Made by a program: the position numbers and the translations under genes. The notes below the pieces were generated by a model that was given only the letters and a program-made list of their open reading frames with translations, did not search any database and was not told the origin of the DNA. From the NCBI RefSeq assembly GCF_000003815.2, contig NC_049996.1, forward strand, positions 18,297,074 to 18,361,073: 64,000 bases of DNA. The letters are read 5' to 3'. Origin of the DNA: Branchiostoma floridae (Eukaryota > Chordata > Leptocardii > Amphioxiformes > Branchiostomatidae). This document shows positions 1-10,094 of this stretch, piece by piece. Positions within the stretch are counted from its first letter, which is position 1. Each line of letters opens with the position of its first letter.

Positions 1-860
1 TTGCCATTGTAGGAGACTGAGCCTGCACATGTAATAAGCTGCATTTCTCTATAAGCCACGTGCTTATGTTCAACTCTGAAATCCTATCAGTTTTTCTTTT
101 TTCGTTGCTGGAGTAGAGTGAGGTATACGCGGTCGTCTGGGTCATGAGATTTGTGGTGTTATGATTAAAAGTTTCTATAGCCTTCTTTCCCCATTAACAA
201 AGAGGAATAAAACTTAGCAGACTTTTTGGCCTTTAAACAGTTAATAACTGTGTAAAGTTTCGTTTCTTTTGGTTAATGGAAAAATAGTCTTTTAACCAAC
301 AACTCACGAATTCGTGTATCAATCCAACAGCTCTATATCACAATTTACTCCATACTAGCAGCTGTAAAAGAGGAACTATTGAGAGTTCAGAAATGAAAAT
401 CGGCATGCATCATATAGAAACAAGTGATATCATATATGTGTAATTCTAACCTCCTACAGTGGTTTTCAGTGGGTCATATCTAGAGGAATTCATATTCTGA
501 CAAGCTACCAAGGGCGTGTTCATCTTCAAATCAACTCAGTTGCTCATAAAATGATAAAGACCAAATTTAAAAAATCCAATCTCAAGAGGACATATGCCTC
601 TACTTTTGTGCCAAATTTCAACTCAATTGATTTAAAAACGAGTCTGTTATGAAACCACTTGCATTACTTTCTGACTCACCCTCGTACATAACCAAGAGCA
701 ACAGGTTGTTTTGTCTAGAGAAAATGTAATCTGAGCCCGTTGATGGTAAAATACAGGCCATACTTTGATCTACGCTGGAGGGTTATTTGTTAATGGAAGC
801 AGCTTAAGCCAGGCTCAGCAGACATCTTCAATAGACCAATAAAGTTCCACTTCATTATGT
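1..860. other. Intergenic, nothing recognised
   Basis: AT-rich sequence upstream of the GPCR reading frame. I see no coding-like frame, no clear repeat and no promoter motif I would defend. Confidence 0.5.
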
Positions 861-2330
861 ATGCTCTTCATTATGTATGCGCCGTCTCCTTGGTACCCGC
901 CATCGTTATGCACGAGCGCTTTTTACTTAAATGATGCTCCTTCATATGGGACTCAAAGCCGGTACAGGCCACATTTCTCTCCGGTTCTGTACAACGAAAG
1001 AAGAATGAGCGTCGCAGTGAAATATCTCGCCGCTCGCGCAGCGTCTTTTCACCTGCCGGGCATCAACCGACAGTCTGACAACGTCTCCTCGGCCGAGGAC
1101 GCCAGCAGACCCGAGGACGTGTTCCCGGTCGACTCGATGGTCTGTGGAGCCGTGCTCTCGATCCTGGCTCTCTTCATGGTGGCCGTGAACGGACGAGTCA
1201 TTCTGGCCTTTATTCTGGACAAGAAACTATGGTATCCTAGTAACCTACTTGTACTGAACCTCTCCGTGTCGGACTTTTTGTTCGGTTTGATCTCTCTCCC
1301 GTTACTGACTGTGAACCAGGTGACGGGCCGGTGGGTCTTAGGCCAGACCGCCTGCTCTCTGTGGCAGTTCGTCACCTTATGGATGAGATGTGAATCTGCC
1401 TTGACCGTGGCGCTGATCAGCTTCGACCGATACCTCATGNNNNNNNNNNNNNNNNNNNNNNNNNNNNNNNNNNNNNNNNNNNNNNNNNNNNNNNNNNNNN
1501 NNNNNNNNNNNNNNNNNNNNNNNNNNNNNNNNNNNNNNNNNNNNNNNNNNNNNNNNNNNNNNNNNNNNNNNNNNNNNNNNNNNNNNNNNNNNNNNNNNNN
1601 NNNNNNNNNNNNNNNNNNNNNNNNNNNNNNNNNNNNNNNNNNNNNNNNNNNNNNNNNNNNNNNNNNNNNNNNNNNNNNNNNNNNNNNNNNNNNNNNNNNN
1701 NNNNNNNNNNNNNNNNNNNNNNNNNNNNNNNNNNNNNNNNNNNNNNNNNNNNNNNNNNNNNNNNNNNNNNNNNNNNNNNNNNNNNNNNNNNNNNNNNNNN
1801 NNNNNNNNNNNNNNNNNNNNNNNNNNNNNNNNNNNNNNNNNNNNNNNNNNNNNNNNNNNNNNNNNNNNNNNNNNNNNNNNNNNNNNNNNNNNNNNNNNNA
1901 AGATAAATGTCAGGCAGCCTACGCGGCCTTTGTCACGGCAAAGGCAATGGCCAGTAAGCACGGCGATTTGGAGTTCACAAAACCACAAGAGCCACATGCG
2001 GCTACCGTAGACACTGAGAAGATATTTGCGGCTTCCTGGTTCCGAAAAAGAACTTTAACTAACGAGGACAAAGTATCTCGGACCGTAGGACTTCTGGTAC
2101 TTGCGTATATCATTACTTGTGCACCCCTAAACATAGCGACTGTTGTAAAGGGAATTTTCCCCGATGTCGTCAGCTCTTTATTGTACAAAATCCTTTTTGT
2201 TGTCATGGCGATCAGCGGGGCAGCCAATCCAGTGGCCTATTCTTATCGTATTCCACCAATCAGAGAACATCTTTTGAGTGTTCCTTGTAGAAGAGTTCCA
2301 GCAAAAAATAGTGGTAAAACCTTCGTCTAA
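861..2330 (+). CDS. Class A (rhodopsin-like) G protein-coupled receptor, orphan, interrupted by an assembly gap
   Basis: A single-exon plasma-membrane receptor of about 489 codons. What is visible: TM1 near residues 92-118; TM2 near 128-150 with the LNLSVSD signature (Asp at position 2.50); Trp in the first extracellular loop; the disulphide Cys165 at the top of TM3; and the DRY motif at 189-191. The gap removes TM4, TM5 and much of loop 3. TM6 follows, with TCAPLN in place of the usual CWxP, then TM7 ending NPVAYSY (the NPxxY motif) and a short basic tail. An N-glycosylation sequon NVS lies at 74-76. The overall pattern resembles the muscarinic/histamine H3 branch, but position 3.32, normally the amine-binding Asp, is Thr172, so a classical amine ligand is unlikely. 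The start is uncertain: Met49 would give a more usual N-terminus. The frame stays open on both sides of the N run only if the gap length is correct. Confidence 0.85.
   Translation: MLFIMYAPSPWYPPSLCTSAFYLNDAPSYGTQSRYRPHFSPVLYNERRMSVAVKYLAARAASFHLPGINRQSDNVSSAEDASRPEDVFPVDSMVCGAVLSILALFMVAVNGRVILAFILDKKLWYPSNLLVLNLSVSDFLFGLISLPLLTVNQVTGRWVLGQTACSLWQFVTLWMRCESALTVALISFDRYLMXXXXXXXXXXXXXXXXXXXXXXXXXXXXXXXXXXXXXXXXXXXXXXXXXXXXXXXXXXXXXXXXXXXXXXXXXXXXXXXXXXXXXXXXXXXXXXXXXXXXXXXXXXXXXXXXXXXXXXXXXXXXXXXXXXXXXXXXXXXXXXXXXXXXXXXXXXDKCQAAYAAFVTAKAMASKHGDLEFTKPQEPHAATVDTEKIFAASWFRKRTLTNEDKVSRTVGLLVLAYIITCAPLNIATVVKGIFPDVVSSLLYKILFVVMAISGAANPVAYSYRIPPIREHLLSVPCRRVPAKNSGKTFV
1440..1899. other. Assembly gap (N run) inside the GPCR
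   Basis: 460 Ns. The gap removes the region after the DRY motif through most of the third intracellular loop. Confidence 1.
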
Positions 2331-2501
2331 GAGTGACGTGGTCTTGTCAAAAACAACAACAACAGACAAGCAAACAAAACTGGCTCTGTGGTGTAAGTAT
2401 TGTTTTAAATTTTGTAATGATTACAACACGAGAAAATGTTACATCTATAATCTTGAATGTATTTTTCATTTTTATACATGTATTATTACATGAAGAAAAA
2501 T

Positions 2502-2507
2502 AATAAA
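2502..2507 (+). promoter_or_regulatory. Putative polyadenylation signal of the GPCR gene
   Basis: AATAAA lies 172 bp downstream of the GPCR stop codon in AT-rich sequence. It is plausible by position only. Confidence 0.4.
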
Positions 2508-3135
2508 TGTACAAGACATAACTGCAAGGATATGCCTCAGGGGCGAGCCTAATGTTTATAGTGTGCGACCGTTTGACAGGAATTCTAGGAATTCCGCAGG
2601 CATGCTAGGAATTTTTCTACGGGTATTCCCTAGGGAATTTGTTTTTGTGTGTGACCTTTAGTCTGTCTTGGGTATGGCGTATAATACGATGACGTGACCG
2701 ATGTTATAAACCAGGAATTCATGTGTTAGATACTCGTTTCACCATCAAGTATACAGCACATTACATTTTTTAACAAATTACCCGATATTATGTATCGTTA
2801 GGGGAGAAAAGTGGGTCAGTCATATTTTTGGCTTGACCATTCGGCGTAATGATGTCGTGTACGTATGAGGATTGTTTTGTTTCGTTTGAAGGTTTTTATT
2901 TCATATCTTTCTGTTATATCATTTTGTATGGTTGTGTGACTCTTGATTCTTCCCTTTTTTTCATATTGCTGTGATGTTCATTTGGTTCCCAAACCATCGC
3001 GACAAAGGGGTGTACTTGTCAGTCGATTCTTCCTGTAACCTGGGGGTTGTCATGCCGGCGTTCATCTGTGGGGACAGATTGTGAGAGAGGATTGATATGA
3101 AGAATTTTTTGCAATAGTGATACTAACTTAGCAAC

Positions 3136-3190
3136 TTTTGTATGTCTGGAGTTGTTGTATGTCTGGAGTTGTTGTATGTCTGGAGTGTTG
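3136..3190 (+). repeat. Short tandem repeat, about 17-bp unit, three copies
   Basis: Three consecutive near-identical units containing TTGTATGTCTGGAG. The rest of 2508-3229 holds nothing I recognise. Confidence 0.8.
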
Positions 3191-3229
3191 TTTTCTGTTA
3201 GATACAGGCAGTCGGAAGTGATGTAAGGC

Positions 3230-3382
3230 ATCAAAGTAATTCAGATATAATTTATAGCAAAAGTGATACATATTGAATTACAACGCTTATATTGTCATGT
3301 CAAGTCAAAGTCCTTCCCGCTCCATGGTGCATAGGGCGGCGCCCATGTTCTTGCAGTAACCCTGGGCCAAACAACTGCAATT
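3230..3382. repeat. 153-bp perfect direct repeat, copy 1 (next to gap)
   Basis: Identical base for base to 3931-4083. This copy ends five bases before an N gap. Perfect identity beside a gap suggests misassembly or haplotype duplication rather than an old repeat. Confidence 0.85.
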
Positions 3383-3387
3383 GAAAA

Positions 3388-3605
3388 NNNNNNNNNNNNN
3401 NNNNNNNNNNNNNNNNNNNNNNNNNNNNNNNNNNNNNNNNNNNNNNNNNNNNNNNNNNNNNNNNNNNNNNNNNNNNNNNNNNNNNNNNNNNNNNNNNNNN
3501 NNNNNNNNNNNNNNNNNNNNNNNNNNNNNNNNNNNNNNNNNNNNNNNNNNNNNNNNNNNNNNNNNNNNNNNNNNNNNNNNNNNNNNNNNNNNNNNNNNNN
3601 NNNNN
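3388..3605. other. Assembly gap (N run)
   Basis: 218 Ns. The following 3606-3930 is unremarkable non-coding sequence. Confidence 1.
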
Positions 3606-3930
3606 AGACTTTCTTTAGTATACACTGGTGAGTCTTTTGTGAGAAGGTGGCAGACAGACATAATTTCCTGCAGTTGGCAGGGATGGGTGAATGCCCTTCT
3701 TCCCAGCCCACTGACCCAGTTTCATCATATTGTTTCCATGTTCGAACATGTGATCACAAATGATGCATCTATGTTGGAACAGTTTAGAAACTAACAGAAA
3801 TAATGTATTAGATGTTAGAAATGTTTCTAACATGTTTGAATACCATAGAAACATTTAGAACGTCATATAGATGTTGTAAATAGTTCTAAACAGTTACTTA
3901 TCACAGTTAGATTGTTACAAAGATTTCCAA

Positions 3931-4083
3931 ATCAAAGTAATTCAGATATAATTTATAGCAAAAGTGATACATATTGAATTACAACGCTTATATTGTCATG
4001 TCAAGTCAAAGTCCTTCCCGCTCCATGGTGCATAGGGCGGCGCCCATGTTCTTGCAGTAACCCTGGGCCAAACAACTGCAATT
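3931..4083. repeat. 153-bp perfect direct repeat, copy 2
   Basis: Perfect match to 3230-3382. Its second half is the 3' body of a SINE-like repeat that continues to about 4280. Confidence 0.85.
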
Positions 4084-4280
4084 ACTACAGCAGGGGGCTA
4101 GGACACTGGTTGTGGTGTGTGTTCAAATTTCATACTCTTTCCCGAATGCTGAGTGCTAAGCTGAGAAATTAGCACGACCATTTAACACGTCATACCATAT
4201 TCGGCCGGGGATCGAACTTACCACGTACCGAATGCATGGCGAACACTTTTCCCACTCGTCTCATTGCACCGGCGATAATG
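3996..4280 (-). mobile_element. tRNA-headed SINE-like element
   Basis: On the minus strand a B-box-like GTTCGATCCC lies near 4200. It follows a serine/threonine-type tRNA-like head and is followed by a body that recurs at 59862-59990. The two copies share the words GTGCATAGGGC and GGGCCA and the CTACAGCAGGG block. Boundaries are approximate. Confidence 0.5.
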
Positions 4281-6082
4281 CTTGTGTAGACAGACCACAA
4301 TACTCGGGATGCTAACGTGTCGTTACTTTGACCGATGAGGTCTATTTCTCTTATAACCAAAGGGCACAAAAGTGCATTATCATTTACCTTTTGGTGTAGC
4401 CCGAGTTTTGAAACATTAAAGAAGTTACAGAAATAAAATGTACCGCCGTGAATAAGAAATAATGACACAACATATCCTTTCTCGGCTTGGCTTCGCACGA
4501 ACGAAGGCACATCAAAATATCAATATACACGTCGGCCTAAAAGCCACAAGCGACGGCTATCGGGTCTAAAATGCAGTGCACTGTTACGTCGGGTGGCGTA
4601 AACCAGTATACAGAATATTTCGTCCAACAAACAAGTAAAACGGCTGCATTTGCAAGAGATATCCAACTTCTACGTGTGGAAGGGAGGTAAAGGTGATTGG
4701 AAAAGCATCCTGTATACAACGGCTATACCATCACTAGCCTGTAATAAGACAGAATGAAATAAGTCACAGGTACGCTCACCGCTATTAAACTGCTCGGTGG
4801 ACAAGCTACCCGCTAAGGCCACAGCATGTTAATTTTGTCGGTCACTTGAAGAAGAGGCTGACTCAGATACGATAGATGCCGTATAGTTCATTCGGACCAG
4901 ATGTTGATGTTACTAGGTAGCTAGCCTATTTTAGGAATAGAATATGTGACTAGACCATATATGTAGCATCGACCAATAATTCCCACGTCGATCCAACTTA
5001 CATTCTGAAAATTACGTAAAGATTTGTAAGATTAAACACAGATACGTCATGCATTTACTGATGGTTAATGAGGGATTTCCGAACCGCGATTTTTATAACG
5101 TATCAACAGAAGTGTATCGACGTAACGGACGCGTGCCATTTTCCCATTTGGAACGTCATAACCAGTAAACAGAAAGGCCAAAAACACGCATTTGAGCCTG
5201 TAACGGACTAGGAACAGTTAAGTGGAACATTGATGGTACGCCACTCGTGACATTTCCTACCTGGGCCCGGTCGGGCTGTTTAAAGAAACAAAAAAAGTTT
5301 GTGCCAATAAATATGCACAAGGCATGCTTTTGAATCATTTTTGGTCCGTTTTGGTTTTTTTTCTGTCTTTCCTATCGTACTTTTCGTTCACCAAAGGTCC
5401 CCGACCGGGCCCCTTTGTGGAATTATGTAACGTTGGCCTTATCGGGAAAATGTTTGATATCTCTGTAATCATTTTCATATATAGAACGAATCGTATGTTA
5501 GCCTATAACAAATCTTTGGAGCGTTTGCTCACCTGCAACCTTAACGATCATACTACCGAGGGAAAACAACGGCAGCAATGTTTCTGTTGAAAGAGTATTT
5601 TTCTTTATGTTCAAAATTGTTTTCTACTGTAGTGCTACGTCGGTTGAACCCATTTCCAGATTTTTTCCTGAATCTTTGCAGGCTGTAGTGTCAAGGCCAA
5701 TGTCACCGGATGAATCTAATTAAAGCAACTGTCAATCCCTAGTGGTATGAACATTGATACAGCGTTTCTTTACGTCCAGTTGCTAGAATAAATGATCCAG
5801 TAGTCCCTAACTGTTGATAAAAATCTGCAAAACTACAACATCCCCATGAATTAATTGCGAATACATTTTTTATATAAAACATTGTTAAGTTCGGTACGTC
5901 CAAACTGTTCGGTTACTTTTTAGAACGGCCCATATTTACGTTTAACTGCACATCTAGCCGAAAACCGCCAGAAGTATAGAAAGACCTTGTGAACTAGTCT
6001 GACTGCCCCTACGGCCACCAGCTACCACATGTTTGTCTTCGAGGGGTTTTCGAGGACGAAATTCGCTAAGTTCTTATAGCGC
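4281..6082. other. Intergenic, nothing recognised
   Basis: No convincing gene. A frame at 5324-5590 begins with a hydrophobic stretch followed by KGPRPGP, but I could not tie it to a family. No clear repeat. Confidence 0.4.
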
Positions 6083-6226
6083 TCAACCACGCTCCTTTTG
6101 GCCCCGACCCGGATGGCTTTCTCCTGCAGGCGCAGCAGTCCCGTGGAGTTTTGCGGGGTAGCGGTGAACGAGGGGGTCCAGGCACGCCTCCTTCGCCTTG
6201 TCCAGCTCTCGCTGAAGTGAGTTCTC
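6083..6226 (-). CDS. Unrecognised gene, putative last exon
   Basis: A good acceptor (pyrimidine-rich tract ending TTTAG) precedes 48 codons that begin ENSLQRELDKAKEACLDP and end at TGA. They continue in phase from the donor at 7589. The first half reads like a charged helical or coiled-coil segment. After about 25 codons another frame looks more protein-like (RLQEKAIRVGAKRSVVERY and onward to a stop near 6030), so a one-base error or a frameshift mutation is suspected. Family unknown. Confidence 0.35.
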   Translation of the reverse strand, partial: ENSLQRELDKAKEACLDPLVHRYPAKLHGTAAPAGESHPGRGQKERG

Positions 6227-7588
6227 CTAAAGAGAAAATTAAATGAAAACAACGTCAGGTTTATTTTTCAACTGCTCCAATTTTCCGCTCGCTGCCGCAA
6301 TCATTTGGGCCTGGCGGTTCTGGCTGACACATGTTACCAAACCCGGGACGGTAGGGAGCCTTTGTCGGCACTCGACTGTGACGTGGTGGAATGTTATGAT
6401 CGATTAGGGAATAATGAAGACTTGTTTCATGCTGTGAGAGCACGTTGCTGACACCCCGGTTTGTCTCTCGCTAGGCCTGGATGTAATTAGAAGCCCGGTG
6501 CGATAACTGTCTTCTCACGATTAGAAAATAAAGCCACCTGGGCGAAGCTAAAAACTTTTGGATTTGAAAAAGGCGAGAATACACTGAATACAGTCACCCT
6601 CTTTTAACCTGTGCTTAGAAATCTGCACAAGCTAATCAAGAGGTGGGGGAAACCGAACTGGGGTAGGTTAATTTTTGGACGGAAAAAACAGAGAAACTAA
6701 TGGTTTTCTCGCAAGCGGGGAGAAACGACGTCGTTTTGTTGGTGCTGGTGGGGGAAGCCAAACTTTCCTGTGTTGTATTTGTGGGTGAAGTTTTCAACTT
6801 AGGTCGCACTATGTACCAAGTCAGCGAATAGGTTCGTACTTATAAAATCGACTGGGGGATAACTAATACGTGTTTCATTCGTTTCGTGTCAAGCCATGCA
6901 TAGGTCCTTTCTCATACGCCGGGAACAACTCATGTCTTTTATGTCCGTCATAGTTACCAACTTCAAATCCGATCAGCTAAGGAAACAAACTCGTTTCCTC
7001 CGTTTCTGCGGGGATACAACGTCAACCCGCCCGTTCCGGAAAAAATGTTGTTTTTCCGGTTCTGTGGGGTGATGTAACTTGAACTCACCCATCCTAGCAA
7101 ACAAAGTGTCGTTTCTTCCTGTCTGTGGGGAGATACAACTTCAACCCGCCCGTCCTGAGGAAACAAAATGCCGTTTTTTCGTGTCTGCGGAGAGATATAA
7201 CTACAACCCGCCTGTTCTGGGAAACAAAGTGTATTTTTTCGATTCTATGGGGAGATACAACTTCAACCCGCCCGTCCAGGAAATACAATGTCATTTTTCC
7301 GTTTCTGCGGGGAGATACAAGGTCATACAACTTCAACCCGCTCGTCCAGGAATCAAAATGTTGTCTTTTCCTTCCTGCGGGGAGATACAACTTCGACCCG
7401 CCTGCCTATACTAGGAAAACAAAGTGTTGTGTCAACGTTTTTGCGGAGGCTACCACTTAAACCTGTCCTGCCAGCACTATACCGCATTGTTTCGTTCGTG
7501 TCCGCGGTTGGCCCATACATCAAGTACTTAATACATCTTTCAAAACCCAGGTGTACGAAAAAAAACATTCCGGAAAAACCGTACTAAC
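6227..7588 (-). other. Putative intron of the unrecognised gene
   Basis: Non-coding sequence between the proposed donor (GAG|gttagt) and acceptor. Its main content is the minisatellite at 6993-7470. Confidence 0.35.
6993..7470. repeat. Minisatellite, about 62-bp unit, 7-8 diverged copies
   Basis: Repeating units carry the words GGGGAGATACAACTTCAACC and CGTTTCTGCGG. Units vary in length and are 15-25% diverged by eye, which is why several frames stay open here on both strands. Those frames are a side effect of the repeat, not genes. Confidence 0.85.
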
Positions 7589-8065
7589 CTCGAGATCGCT
7601 CTCGCTACCGGAGCTTGAGTCCTCCTCCAGTGGGGCTGGCTTTGCCTTTTTGGCTGGCGGAGGGTCTCTCGGGGCGGTTCGTCGGTGGGGTCCAGGAGGT
7701 TTGCGACCGCCTGGGCTGCGGTTTTGCCGGCCTTGGATGATCGGATCGGCTGCCTGTGTGCCGCGGCATCGTTGGCTGCCATGATCAAGAAGTGCGCCAA
7801 GCGGACGATCGTCTCGTGTGCCTTGAGGTCCTTTCCCGTCATGTCTAGGAGGAAACCGGAGTTCTCTAACTCCCGTGAGGGTCTCCAGCCGCTCCGCCAG
7901 CTCGTCGTCGCTGAGGCATCGGGGCGGCACGTCGGCGTCGAATCTAGCAAGGAGAGCCTCCTCCAGGAGGGGAGCCTCTCCCCGCACCGCTTTAACAACA
8001 TCTAACAAATTCTGCCCCACAAGGGTGGCATCTCCGCGCAGGACGGGTGGAGCCGGAGCGCTCAT
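7589..8065 (-). CDS. Unrecognised gene, putative 5' exon, probably frameshifted
   Basis: 159 codons from a Met (MSAPAPPVLRGD) to the donor GAG|gttagt; the frame is open upstream to another Met at 8128. The first third (LVGQNLLDVVKAVRGEAPL, an acidic helical region) and the last 25 codons (PPAKKAKPAP, then a Ser/Glu/Asp-rich stretch) look like real protein. The middle looks real only in the next frame (TGKDLKAHETIVRLAHFLIM). Two compensating shifts near 7870 and 7680 would explain this. The segment is GC-rich compared with its surroundings. It could be a host gene with sequence errors, a pseudogene, or a gag-like ORF of a decayed element. I do not recognise the family. Confidence 0.35.
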
Positions 8066-8128
8066 AGTGAGGTCCGTGCCAGTCCAGTTTGCGACACGGA
8101 GTGAGCCCACATGTAAGGTTTGTTGCAT

Positions 8129-9691
8129 CTAACCCGCTCATCGCGCGAGACTTAGAAATGGTGAATCCATATGGTCTTAGTTACAGGGAAGTCATCACGC
8201 GATGTCACCGCGTGACACGAGCGGCACCCAGTAAGGCCACAGTAAGTACATTTTGTGGGTGACATACCTGCAGACTCCAAATTTTATACGATAAAAAAAC
8301 AAGATGAGTAAAAAACAAGATGCCTAAATTTTCAAAATGGATATAAAAACCTTGTAACAACAATATTGTAGTGACAAACGATGGTCACCTATCACTTTGA
8401 GCCAACAAGTCTTTTATTCCTGAATTTCAAGCAGGCACAGTGCGCAAAGTGCCTTTATAATAGCCAACATGTAGGTAGCCTGGATACCATACCCCAACCT
8501 CAAATATCTTTCGTGATACTTGAGATCGGGCTGGGGTTTGGATACCAGGCTAACATATAGGCTACCACAGTCACACAGGTGTTACCTCTACAACTACGAA
8601 CCAAGTTTCACTTCTACAACTTCACTCATGACTACCTTAGGAGTGTCACTTCTACAAGTACAATCAAGGCTACAAAGAGGACATATTTTCTATTTCAGCA
8701 TTTTCTCGTCATTGAAACATGTCTTGAGGAGAAAGATGTCTTCCATAAAATCTACTTACTGTTACCTAATCTTAGGTGAGGCGAAATGGTCAACACATGT
8801 TATTCAATTAAAAGAACCAATACATCTCCTCATTGGGTTAAGTTTATGAAACTCGAGTAAGATCTTCAAAACTCCTCAAAGTTAAGGGATATATTACGGT
8901 CACATTACCCTGAACCGGGCGGTCGGGCAGCTCTCGGGAACGAATTAATAGTATTATATAAAGGTCTGAAAACACGCAAACTGTAAAGAAAATAAGTCAT
9001 GACCATAATTTGTGAATTGATAGACAGCTATATTTTTAGTTTTTGTTTCTGGCAACATTCCGACAGTATCTACCATTTGGGGGGTCTTTCACTCTAGTAA
9101 CAAGAGGTCGAACTCGAAATTTTAGACGCATACCTTCTTCTAATACTCTCATCTTGTGTCATAGGGTAGCTTTCGAACTCTGTTAATCTGAAACAGAGTT
9201 TGAACTCAATCGCAAATTTCAGCTGAAGCTTTTCTTCATAGCTATAATAGTGATGTTTTGGGCGCATGCGCAAAACAATTAATTAGCTGCTCGAACTTTC
9301 ACCCATGACCTGTGACCTCTCAGTCTTCCTACGCATCAATGGTGGCTGGTGGTTCGATCTAAGCACCTCTGTCAAGTTTCATTTTATCGGAAGTTTATGC
9401 GGTTTTGACATGCCAAATTAAAACACGCACCGTTTGCTGTATAAGCACCTGGATAAGATACCAGTGCGGGTGCTTGCCCTTCCGCGGCTTTATAAGAGCG
9501 CATCACGTTATTGTTGGGTGGAGCACTGATCAAATTTCGTACGCGTACGCTCCCAGGCTCAGCATGGCAGCTCTGTTTCAACAAACTGCCCACGGTATAG
9601 CACAGTAAACATGAATACACTCTTCATGCCGTGTAGGCTCAAATATCAAGATGTACTTGAGATACACAGCAGGACTGGTCCGACCATTTCA
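8129..9691. other. Intergenic, mostly nothing recognised
   Basis: Apart from the small hairpin element at 8476-8552 I see no gene or defined repeat here. Confidence 0.4.
8476..8552. mobile_element. 77-bp palindromic mini-element
   Basis: An almost complete inverted repeat: TAGCCTGGATACCAT at the left and TTGGATACCAGGCTA at the right, with matching CCCCAACC/GGCTGGGG inner arms. The termini resemble those of the larger TAGCCTGGGTACC element at 53370-53802, so it may be a deletion derivative. Confidence 0.6.
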
Positions 9692-10094
9692 AAGCTAAGG
9701 GCACAACCCGCCGTACGTGCAACTGCGTGGTGTCTACGTGCCACAACTGGTGCTGGTAAAGCTAAGGACACAACCCGCCGTACTTGCAACTGCGTGGTGT
9801 CTACGTGCCAAAACGTGGGAAATCGCACAGAGATTGTACGTTGTAAGCACGTACAACTCACTTACCACTTGCGCAACGAACGATGCACGCGACCGGCTCA
9901 CGGCCAGGCGTGGCGTGCAGACCACATACTTACACCTTTAATAGTTTGCGCAACCGTGCGAGAGACGTGCGTTGAGACGTACTCCCTCCCTGCTCTTACC
10001 AGTCCTTCGCCACGTTTTCGGAAAAACGTGGCGGACGTGACCTCAAAAAAACGTACGGACAAAAAGCACGTACGGCGGGTTGTGCCCCTAGCTT
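9692..10094. mobile_element. Non-autonomous DNA transposon (MITE) with 29-bp terminal inverted repeats
   Basis: The left end AAGCTAAGGGCACAACCCGC (continuing to 9720) is matched in inverted orientation by 10066-10094 with one mismatch. About 65 bp from the left end, the first 64 bp recur in tandem (from about 9757), so the TIR appears twice on that side. No transposase is visible. Open frames across it are fortuitous. Confidence 0.75.

Noticed and set aside
5324..5590. Possible cytochrome P450 N-terminus (hydrophobic start, KGPRPGP)
   Set aside because: The sequence after the proline-rich part does not follow the P450 pattern, there is no splice support, and it lies 7.4 kb from the CYP exons.
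7079..7460. Several open frames on both strands
   Set aside because: All fall in the 62-bp minisatellite and repeat the same peptide in shifted frames.
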